Below, one piece after another: positions 1-4,575 of a stretch of DNA of 6,243 nucleotides (its first letter is position 1; every line of letters begins with the position of its first letter). Below the pieces are notes generated by a model. That model did no database searches. It saw only the letters and a list, made by a program, of their open reading frames with translations, and had not been told where the DNA came from. The stretch comes from Candidatus Krumholzibacteriia bacterium (lineage in GTDB: Bacteria; Krumholzibacteriota; Krumholzibacteriia; LZORAL124-64-63), in the NCBI GenBank assembly GCA_027056825.1, contig JALUJS010000707.1, positions 1-6,243 of the forward strand. Direction: 5' to 3'. The position numbers were made by a program, and so were the translations under genes.

Positions 1-321
1 CGGATCCTCGTAGATCTCCATGGTGCCGCCGGTGTAACTGACGATGTAGTAGCCGCCCGCGTCCACCTGGCCGGTGCTGATCAGCCCGGAAATGTGCAGG
101 GTCAGTTCCTCGGTGCCGAGATCCACGCCGAAGGCGGGATCCACGTTGTCGGCCACACAGGTGACAACCAGCTCATCGCCCGCGTTGCTGGGCAACATGC
201 CGCCGGTCTCCCAACCGTAACCGAGATAATCGACCGTGTACACTTGAGCCGCAGCGGGAAGGGCGAGGACCAAGGCCAGAATTGCGCCCAGCAGAATCTG
301 CGGGCCCCAGAATCGTTTCAT
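1..321 (-). CDS. Secreted A-family paralogue A1, 5' part only
   Basis: N-terminal 107 residues of a secreted protein; the rest lies beyond the left edge. Residues 1-25 form a Sec signal peptide: basic start MKRF, a hydrophobic stretch at about 9-21, then an A-A-A cleavage site before QVYTVDY. The mature part aligns directly with the genes at 1218-1877 and 2761-3423: G-Y-G-W-E at 34-38, AGDEL at 47-51, FGVDLGTEE at 64-72, GLIS at 79-82, YTGG at 96-99. The start at 321 is supported by GGAGGG seven bases upstream and by matching the start of the paralogues. It is the first gene of the next A-B unit, so a B copy would be expected further left. Function unknown; probably an extracellular or periplasmic beta-rich protein. 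It has a cysteine at residue 55, shared with A2 but absent from A3. Confidence 0.85.
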   Translation of the reverse strand, partial: MKRFWGPQILLGAILALVLALPAAAQVYTVDYLGYGWETGGMLPSNAGDELVVTCVADNVDPAFGVDLGTEELTLHISGLISTGQVDAGGYYIVSYTGGTMEIYEDP

Positions 322-389
322 GTTGCGTCCCTCCGGTGTTACCAGATGCTACAAACAGGACATTCATAGGGCGAATTTCGAACACTTTC

Positions 390-418
390 AGGCTAGCACA
401 GAATGTGGGCGAAATCAA
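390..418 (-). promoter_or_regulatory. Weak promoter candidate for A1
   Basis: On the minus strand TTGATT (418-413) is followed after 17 bases by TAGCCT (395-390), preceded by TGC as in an extended -10. The predicted leader is about 60 bases. The -10 matches the consensus poorly (3 of 6), so the call rests mainly on position: it lies between the terminator of the preceding pair and A1, as in the other units. The rest of the 237-base gap between A1 and B1 is AT-richer than the genes and shows nothing else recognisable. Confidence 0.3.
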
Positions 419-490
419 AGAATTTCCGAAAAAAAACGCCATCCGCATGTGCTGTCATGACAACAAGTTTGACGAAAATGAAAAATTACC

Positions 491-525
491 CATAAAAAAG
501 TGGTCCCGGCTGGGGCCGGGACCAC
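491..525 (-). terminator. Rho-independent terminator after B1
   Basis: Bases 500-510 and 515-525 are perfectly complementary (11-bp GC-rich stem, 4-base loop). Read on the minus strand the stem is followed directly by CTTTTTTATG, a good U-tract. It lies 34 bases beyond the stop codon of B1 and closes the A2-B1 pair. Confidence 0.9.
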
Positions 526-558
526 GGGCATCCGGGTACCTGGAATCGTACAGGAAGC

Positions 559-1179
559 TCAGTCGCGGAACAGCGCCTTGACCGAACCGAAGGAGCTGGC
601 CTCGTCACCCACGATGAGATCCCGGGGCTCCACCTTGCCGTCCCACTGCTCGTCGAAGCCGGGCAGGGTCTGGTCTGCGCCGTTGTTGGTGCCGCTCAGG
701 AAGCTCCAGCCGGGCTGGTCCTCCGGAGCGATGTCGTCCAGCCGCGTCCCACCGGTCCAGTCCACCGTGCCGGCCACCGAGCCCACCCCCGAGGGGAAGA
801 CCGTGCGGCTCAGGTTCACGAAGGTCCCCACCAGGATGGCTTCGCCGTCGGTGAACGTCGCCATGTTCGCGAAGTCCGCCGCCGTGGACGCGTCCTGGTA
901 CAGGGTCAGCGTGCCGCCGCTGTACTGCTGGGTGAACCCGTCCACGTCCAGCATCAGGCCTTCGATGACCAGCGTGTACTGGTAATTGGCGAAGTCCAGG
1001 GGAAGGGGGGTGGTGGCGGGCGAGGCGTCGAACACTTCACTGAACATGGTCAACGTGCCACCAACCCCGGCCGGCAGGATCGCCTGGCCGTTGAAATCGA
1101 AAAGCTGCTGGGCGTTTGCCGCCATGGGCAGTGACGCCAGGACCAATACCGTAATCGTTGCCTTGAGCCAGGTTCTCAT
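559..1179 (-). CDS. Secreted B-family paralogue B1
   Basis: 206-residue secreted protein of unknown function. Residues 1-23 are a Sec signal peptide (MRTWLK, hydrophobic 8-19, A-N-A cleavage before QQLFDF). The mature part has no cysteines and looks beta-rich, with many G, T and D residues. Recognisable blocks are YSGGTLTLYQD (86-96), ATFTDG (107-112), GVGSVAG (131-137), LPGFDEQWDG (172-181) and the C-terminal tail SFGSVKALFRD (196-206). The YSGG, YQD, TFTDG and tail blocks recur in the A proteins, so A and B are probably remote paralogues. The start is supported by GGAGGT seven bases upstream. It lies 38 bases after A2 and is followed by a terminator, so it is the second gene of a pair. The mature part is about 93% identical to B2, whereas the signal peptides differ. 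I do not recognise the family; extracellular location is inferred from the signal peptide. Confidence 0.9.
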   Translation of the reverse strand: MRTWLKATITVLVLASLPMAANAQQLFDFNGQAILPAGVGGTLTMFSEVFDASPATTPLPLDFANYQYTLVIEGLMLDVDGFTQQYSGGTLTLYQDASTAADFANMATFTDGEAILVGTFVNLSRTVFPSGVGSVAGTVDWTGGTRLDDIAPEDQPGWSFLSGTNNGADQTLPGFDEQWDGKVEPRDLIVGDEASSFGSVKALFRD

Positions 1180-1217
1180 GGTGTTACCTCCGGATGCCGT
1201 CGTCGTCCTGACCTTAC

Positions 1218-1877
1218 CTAGTTGAACAGGGCCTTGACCGAGCCCCAGCTTGTCGTCTCGGTCTCCACCGCCGAATCGATCTCGAACACGCCGTCGATCT
1301 GCAGATCATAGCCCGCGGGAATCTGGGCCCCGGCCGCGGTGGTGAAGGCGCCGCCCCAGGTGTACACGCAGTTGCTGCACCCCTGATCGATGATCGAGCC
1401 CCCCACGCCGTCCAGGTTGCCCTCGAAGGATCCGTAGGCGCCGGAAGCGTCGTAGTACATGGTGAAGCTCGTGAACGCGCCGCTGAAGAAAAGCGAACCC
1501 TCGGTGAAGGTCGTGGGCGAGACCGCGTTGGGCGGGTTGATTCCCCAGTCGGCGTTCATGGACGGATCCTCGAAGATGTCCATGACTCCGCCGCTGTAGT
1601 TGACGATGGTGTACCCGCCCCCGTCCACCGGGCCGTTGCTGATCAGGCCGTGGATGTAAAGGGTCACTTCCTCGGTCCCGAGATCCACACCGAAGGCCGG
1701 GTCGATGGCGTCGGCCACGCAGGTGATGATCAATTCATCCCCGGCCGCCTTAAGCGGTCCGGAGGCCTGCTCCCAGCCATAGCCGAAATAATCCACGGTG
1801 TAGACCTGGGCCAGGGCCGGGATCGCCCCCAGCACCACGCAGAACAGGAGAAGAAACGCGACAACGGATTTCAACAT
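1218..1877 (-). CDS. Secreted A-family paralogue A2
   Basis: 219-residue secreted protein of unknown function. Residues 1-23 form a signal peptide (MLKS, hydrophobic 5-18, A-L-A cleavage before QVYTVDY). Blocks shared with A3 are FGVDLG (62-67), GLIS (77-80), YSGG (94-97), MNADWGINPPN (107-117), GAFTSFT (133-139), C-x-x-C at 167/170 followed by VYTW, QIPAGYDLQIDGVF (185-198) and the tail SWGSVKALFN (210-219). The CxxC may form a disulphide outside the cytoplasm; a further Cys53 is shared with A1. The frame is open 41 codons further upstream, but the start at 1877 was chosen because it begins the signal peptide, matches the paralogues and has a GGGGGT ribosome site about eight bases upstream. 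First gene of the A2-B1 pair. Confidence 0.9.
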   Translation of the reverse strand: MLKSVVAFLLLFCVVLGAIPALAQVYTVDYFGYGWEQASGPLKAAGDELIITCVADAIDPAFGVDLGTEEVTLYIHGLISNGPVDGGGYTIVNYSGGVMDIFEDPSMNADWGINPPNAVSPTTFTEGSLFFSGAFTSFTMYYDASGAYGSFEGNLDGVGGSIIDQGCSNCVYTWGGAFTTAAGAQIPAGYDLQIDGVFEIDSAVETETTSWGSVKALFN

Positions 1878-1990
1878 GACAAACCCCCGGTTCGTCCTAG
1901 TTCCAGAAGTTGCCGGCCCATGAACGGCGGGGTTGAATCCGCATACGCTCGAAGCAGGACCGCGAGGTTCGTTGCAGGCGAGGTACAAGC

Positions 1991-2019
1991 ATCCTATCAC
2001 CCTTTTTAAGATAATTCAA
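1991..2019 (-). promoter_or_regulatory. Promoter candidate for the A2-B1 pair
   Basis: On the minus strand TTGAAT (2019-2014) and TAGGAT (1996-1991) are 17 bases apart, each matching the sigma70 consensus at 4 of 6 positions. They sit in AT-rich DNA just downstream of the terminator of the previous pair. Transcription would start near 1984, giving a leader of about 105 bases before A2. Position and spacing are good; sequence match is moderate. Confidence 0.5.
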
Positions 2020-2040
2020 GACTATTTAGGAATTAATCCT

Positions 2041-2072
2041 GCAAAAGGAAAAGGGCCCCGTCTGGGGCCCTT
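2041..2072 (-). terminator. Rho-independent terminator after B2
   Basis: Bases 2051-2059 and 2064-2072 form a perfect 9-bp stem with a 4-base loop. Read on the minus strand the stem is followed by TTCCTTTTGC, a reasonable U-rich tract. It lies 31 bases past the stop of B2, the same placement as the terminator after B1, although the two terminator sequences differ. Confidence 0.85.
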
Positions 2073-2102
2073 CCGGTGTCTCGCGCGGTCCGTTCGGGCG
2101 GA

Positions 2103-2720
2103 TCAGTCGCGGAACAGCGCCTTGACCGAACCGAAGGAGCTGGCCTCGTCATCCACGATGAAATCCCGGGGCTCCACCTTGCCGTCCCACTGCTCGCCGA
2201 AGCCGGGCAGAACCTGGTCCACACCGTTGTTGGTGCCGCTCAGGAAGCTCCAGCCGGGCTGGTCTCCGGGAGCGATATCGTCCAGACGCGTCCCGCCGGT
2301 CCAGTCCAAGGTGCCGGCCACCGAGCCGACGCCCGAGGGGAAGACGGTGTGGCTCAGGTCCACGAAGGTCCCCACCAGGATGGCTTCGCCGTCGGTGAAC
2401 GTCGCCATGTTCGCGAAGTCCGCCGCCGTGGACGCGTCTTGGTACAGGGTCAGCGTGCCGCCGCTGTACTGCTGGGTGAACCCGTCCACGTCCAGCACCA
2501 GGCCTTCGATGACCAGGGTGTACTGGTAATTGGCGAAGTCCAGGGGAATGGGCGTGGTGGCTGGCGAGGCGTCGAACACCTCGCTGACCATGGTCAGCGT
2601 GCCACCCACCCCGGCCGGCAGAATCGTCTGGCCGTTGAAATCGAAAAGCTGCTGGGCGCTCGCGGCCAGGGGCATGGCCCCCACGGCGACAACCAGCAGG
2701 ATCATACGCAAGGTCTTCAT
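2103..2720 (-). CDS. Secreted B-family paralogue B2
   Basis: 205-residue secreted protein, close copy of B1. Residues 1-22 are a signal peptide (MKTLRM, hydrophobic 7-16, A-S-A cleavage before QQLFDF). From QQLFDF to the end I count 13 substitutions against B1 over about 183 residues and no indels. Blocks are YSGGTLTLYQD (85-95), ATFTDG (106-111), LPGFGEQWDG (171-180) and the tail SFGSVKALFRD (195-205). An AAAGGA ribosome site lies about nine bases upstream, in the 40-base gap after A3, so the two genes are probably co-transcribed. Function unknown. The sharp contrast between near-identical mature parts and unlike signal peptides and flanks suggests gene conversion between B copies. Confidence 0.9.
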   Translation of the reverse strand: MKTLRMILLVVAVGAMPLAASAQQLFDFNGQTILPAGVGGTLTMVSEVFDASPATTPIPLDFANYQYTLVIEGLVLDVDGFTQQYSGGTLTLYQDASTAADFANMATFTDGEAILVGTFVDLSHTVFPSGVGSVAGTLDWTGGTRLDDIAPGDQPGWSFLSGTNNGVDQVLPGFGEQWDGKVEPRDFIVDDEASSFGSVKALFRD

Positions 2721-2760
2721 CGCTTTATCCTTTCCGGACGCATAAGCGCCCGACCGGTTG

Positions 2761-3423
2761 TCAGTTGAACAGGGCCTTCACGGAACCCCAGCTTGCGTTC
2801 TCGGTCGCCACGGCGGAATCGATCTGGAACACGCCGTCGATCTGCAGGTCATAGCCCGCGGGGATCTGCGCGCCGGCGTCCGTGGTGAACGCGCCGGCCC
2901 AGGTGTAGACACAACCGTTGCAGCTGCCGTCGATGGCGCTCCCGGCCAGGCCGTCCAGGTCGCCCTCGAAGGAGCCATAGCCGCCGGAGGCGAAGTACAG
3001 CGTGAAGCTGGTGAACGCGCCCTGGAAGAACAGGTCGCCGTCGGTGAAGGTGGCCGGAGCCGTGGGATTGGGAGGATTGATCCCCCAATCCGCGTTCATG
3101 GCCGCATCCTGGTAGATCTCCAGCATGCCGCCGGAATAATTCACGGTGGTGGTCCCGCCGCTGACAATCTCCCCGGTGCTGATCAGGCCCGAGACGTGGA
3201 AGGTCAGTTCGGTGACGCCGAGATCGACGCCGAACACGGCGTCGGCGCCGGTGGCCACGGCCTCGATCACCAGTTCGTCACCGGCATTGCTGGGCAGAAT
3301 GCCCCCGGTCTCGTAGCCGTAACCGAGGTAATCGATCTTGGCCACCTGGGCGGAAGCCGGTACCGCCAGCACAACGGCCAGCAGACCCGCCAGAACTCCC
3401 CATTTCATCATCCTGTTGGTCAT
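2761..3423 (-). CDS. Secreted A-family paralogue A3
   Basis: 220-residue secreted protein of unknown function. Residues 1-25 are a signal peptide (basic MTNRMMK, hydrophobic 9-21, A-S-A cleavage before QVAKIDY). Blocks are FGVDLG (64-69), GLIS (79-82), YSGGMLEIYQDA (97-108), MNADWGINPPN (109-119), TFTDG (125-129), GAFTSFTLY (135-143), C-x-x-C at 168/171 before VYTW, QIPAGYDLQIDGVF (186-199), and the tail SWGSVKALFN (211-220). It lacks the extra cysteine seen at about residue 55 in A1. The ribosome site for Met1 is poor (GGGGTC); Met5 or Met6, preceded by CAGG, are possible alternative starts that keep a full signal peptide. First gene of the array as seen here and the one with the strongest promoter. 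Confidence 0.88.
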   Translation of the reverse strand: MTNRMMKWGVLAGLLAVVLAVPASAQVAKIDYLGYGYETGGILPSNAGDELVIEAVATGADAVFGVDLGVTELTFHVSGLISTGEIVSGGTTTVNYSGGMLEIYQDAAMNADWGINPPNPTAPATFTDGDLFFQGAFTSFTLYFASGGYGSFEGDLDGLAGSAIDGSCNGCVYTWAGAFTTDAGAQIPAGYDLQIDGVFQIDSAVATENASWGSVKALFN

Positions 3424-3638
3424 TTCGACCCCGTCTTTCCTTGTTGGTGCGGATCCAGGTGGTGCATGACCACGGGAACCGACTGGTTAACAGAGACAGC
3501 GTCCCCCCTTGTCTCCCCTGCCATTGTTGCCTTTCGGTCGACCGCCCGTCTCCCCCGAATCAGGCCGCCAGAGAGGATCAATTTACTGCGATTTTCCTTG
3601 ATTGCAATGATCCCGGCCACATCCATGTGGACTTAATG
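3424..3638 (-). other. Long transcribed leader of A3 with a possible leader ORF
   Basis: About 215 bases lie between the predicted transcription start and the A3 start codon. No known riboswitch class was recognisable by eye. Small self-complementary sites are present: CCACAT/ATGTGG at 3617-3630 just past the transcription start, and the palindrome CGGTCGACCG at 3535-3544. An open frame of 68 codons starts with ATG at 3626 and stops at 3420, so its stop overlaps the A3 start as ATGA. It has no Shine-Dalgarno and no recognisable protein features, so I do not call it a gene. Confidence 0.4.
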
Positions 3639-3644
3639 GGAATC

Positions 3645-3674
3645 ATTATAAGGGAATTATTGGCATATCGTCAA
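3645..3674 (-). promoter_or_regulatory. Strong sigma70 promoter for the A3-B2 pair
   Basis: On the minus strand TTGACG (3674-3669, 5 of 6 consensus) is followed after 18 bases by a perfect TATAAT (3650-3645). It lies in the AT-rich stretch between A3 and the divergent small membrane protein gene. Transcription should start near 3638. This is the best promoter in the window and is clearly better than those of the other two A genes. Confidence 0.8.
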
Positions 3675-3756
3675 GTAATTCGGCGGAATATTTTTTCTTC
3701 CCTTGCGAATCCCCGCATTTTTCCCAGTATGACCACAACAGGAGGTTTACCATTCC

Positions 3757-3954
3757 ATGCATCCGCGCCTGAAAACCCTGCTCGGAACCGCCGCCGGCGC
3801 CCTCGGCGGCTTTCTCGTCAACCGCTGGGTCGCCTGCCACAGCGGCGGCTGAAGCATCACCTCGAACCCCGTCCTGATGGTGCTGCTCGGCGCGGCCCTC
3901 GGATGGAGTCTCTTCTCCGGTGGAGAAGCGGGGCGGGACAGGGAGAACCCCTGA
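3757..3954 (+). CDS. Candidate selenoprotein: small two-helix membrane protein, DUF6132-like, Sec at residue 32
   Basis: Read with the TGA at 3850-3852 as selenocysteine, the gene encodes 65 residues ending at TGA 3952-3954. It starts at an ATG with GGAGG 11 bases upstream. Residues about 7-26 are a hydrophobic G/A/L-rich helix after basic MHPRLK; residues 38-55 are a second helix (VLMVLLGAALGWSLF). Between them lies C27-H-S-G-G-U32-S-I-T-S-N-P38. Small bacterial membrane proteins of the DUF6132 type, as I recall them, have C-x-S-G-x-C-P-I-T-S-[NS]-P here, so Sec falls exactly on the second conserved cysteine and the conserved half continues past the TGA. TGA serves as a normal stop for other genes here, so the code is standard. 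C27/U32 suggests a redox or metal site at the membrane. Alternatives are a gene broken by a nonsense change or a sequence error. The last nine residues lie in an inverted repeat and may not be ancestral. The true biochemical role is unknown. Confidence 0.75.
3869..3895 (+). promoter_or_regulatory. Possible bacterial SECIS hairpin
   Basis: Downstream of the in-frame TGA, bases 3869-3874 can pair with 3889-3895 (six pairs including one G-U, with C3891 bulged), leaving a 14-base apical loop that contains G at its second position and a later GG. The loop begins 23 bases after the TGA, within the range known for bacterial selenocysteine insertion elements. A competing fold pairs 3853-3859 with 3878-3884. 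Bacterial elements are loosely defined, so this is only compatible, not diagnostic. Confidence 0.35.
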
Positions 3955-4081
3955 AACAAAGGCGTCATGACGGTCCGGGAGCCATGGAGGGCGGAAGGAC
4001 CTGAATGTCGAGGCGGCCCATGACACGAGGTCATGGGCCGCCGTCCTTTGTTTCAGGGGTTCTCCCTGTCCCGCCCCGCTT
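3926..4081. repeat. Perfect 37-bp inverted repeat around an 82-base spacer
   Basis: Bases 3926-3962 and 4045-4081 are exact reverse complements over 37 positions. The left arm covers the last codons and stop of the candidate selenoprotein gene; the right arm ends 19 bases before the stop of the convergent gene at 4101-4508. The spacer contains a second nested hairpin. Neither outer arm is followed by a U-tract and no flanking target duplication is visible. It may act as a barrier between convergent transcripts, be the trace of an inverted duplication, or mark the ends of a small non-autonomous element. Confidence 0.9.
4012..4048 (+). terminator. Hairpin inside the inverted repeat, possible terminator
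   Basis: Bases 4012-4024 pair perfectly with 4030-4042 (13 bp, 5-base loop). On the plus strand the stem is followed by GTCCTTTGTTTC, only partly T-rich, so termination of the candidate selenoprotein transcript here is plausible but not certain. On the minus strand no U-tract follows. Confidence 0.45.
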
Positions 4082-4100
4082 ACCATCTGGCAAAGACCAG

Positions 4101-4508
4101 CTAATGGACGAGGGCGAGGTCCTCCTGCTCCAGGTCGAGCTCCTCGCCGCGGAAGTTGACCGCGCCGTTGTGGGCGATCTGCCACTCGGGATATTCCAGG
4201 CGGGGGATCGGTTTGAAGCAGTCGCTGCACTTGCCATGACCCTGATGGCGGGATCCGTGGCCATGCTTCTGCAGGGCGCCCTTGGGCAGCAGGATACGGC
4301 CCTGTTCGTACAACTCGCGGAACTTCTCGCGCAGGGCGCGGGTCTCCCGCTGCCAGTCTTCCAGGGCGTTGTCCAGGGCCCGGCGCAGATCGGGGGTATC
4401 CTCTTCGGCGACCGCCCGGTCCACCATGGCGTTGAAGGCCCGGTAGGCCGCCTCCGCCCGGATGAACAGCTCCCCGTAATCCTGCATGTGCGGACAAAAA
4501 CGCTGCAT
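4101..4508 (-). CDS. Small unrecognised protein with CxxC and His-rich segment
   Basis: 135-residue soluble protein without signal peptide or membrane segment. Residues about 9-70 are charged and predicted helical (RAEAAYRAFNAMVD, then LRRALDNALEDWQRE), as in a coiled-coil or helical bundle. A His-rich stretch (H82, H84, H88, H91) leads into C94-S-D-C97-FKPIP; Cys5 and His7 sit near the N-terminus. The combination suggests metal binding, probably zinc, but one usual half of a four-cysteine finger is missing. The helical part followed by C-x-x-C-x-x-x-I-P faintly recalls DksA/TraR proteins, which normally have a second CxxC; I do not assign it there. AGGAGG lies nine bases before the start, inside a hairpin. 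It follows the beta-CASP gene by 67 bases on the same strand and is probably co-transcribed with it. Confidence 0.8.
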   Translation of the reverse strand: MQRFCPHMQDYGELFIRAEAAYRAFNAMVDRAVAEEDTPDLRRALDNALEDWQRETRALREKFRELYEQGRILLPKGALQKHGHGSRHQGHGKCSDCFKPIPRLEYPEWQIAHNGAVNFRGEELDLEQEDLALVH

Positions 4509-4513
4509 GATGA

Positions 4514-4546
4514 ACGCCTCCTGGCCGGATTATCGGCCGGAGGCGT
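4514..4546 (-). promoter_or_regulatory. Hairpin sequestering the ribosome site of the small CxxC protein gene
   Basis: In the minus-strand RNA, 4546-4539 pairs with 4521-4514 (8 bp) and 4538-4534 with 4527-4523 (5 bp), with one unpaired base (4522) and a 6-base loop. The Shine-Dalgarno AGGAGG (4522-4517) lies in the 3' arm, five bases or so from the start codon at 4508. No U-tract follows, so it is not a simple terminator. It could lower or regulate translation of this gene relative to the upstream nuclease gene. Confidence 0.6.
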
Positions 4547-4575
4547 CCCGAATTGACCCCTGATCCGGTGCGCCG

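Larger units (their letters stand above)
1..3423 (-). repeat. Tandem array of alternating A-B secreted-protein gene pairs
   Basis: Five genes on one strand alternate between two families in the order A3-B2-A2-B1-A1. Distances between successive A start codons are 1546 bases (3423 to 1877) and 1556 bases (1877 to 321), showing that the duplicated unit is the whole two-gene operon with its intergenic DNA. Gaps inside a pair are short (40 and 38 bases). Gaps between pairs are long (225 and 237 bases) and hold a terminator followed by a promoter candidate. The intergenic DNA has diverged almost completely while the coding parts stay alignable. The array runs off the left edge, so the number of units is unknown. 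Confidence 0.85.

Noticed and set aside
1878..2000. 41-codon N-terminal extension of A2
   Set aside because: It would bury the signal peptide, has no paralogue counterpart, and crosses the likely promoter; the ATG at 1877 has its own ribosome site.
2758..3636. 292-codon plus-strand open frame antisense to A3
   Set aside because: A3 has a signal peptide and clear paralogues; the antisense frame has neither.
3850..3852. TGA as a nonsense mutation making a pseudogene, or as a genome-wide reassigned codon
   Set aside because: The residues on both sides form one conserved motif with Sec at a Cys position, and TGA ends A3, B1, B2 and the nuclease normally. A sequencing error cannot be fully excluded.
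3926..4081. Insertion sequence or MITE
   Set aside because: No transposase, no visible target duplication and no second copy in the window; kept only as an inverted repeat.
3646..4497. 283-codon minus-strand open frame spanning the inverted repeat
   Set aside because: It runs through non-coding DNA and antisense to the small membrane protein gene and is out of frame with the CxxC gene; it has no motifs.
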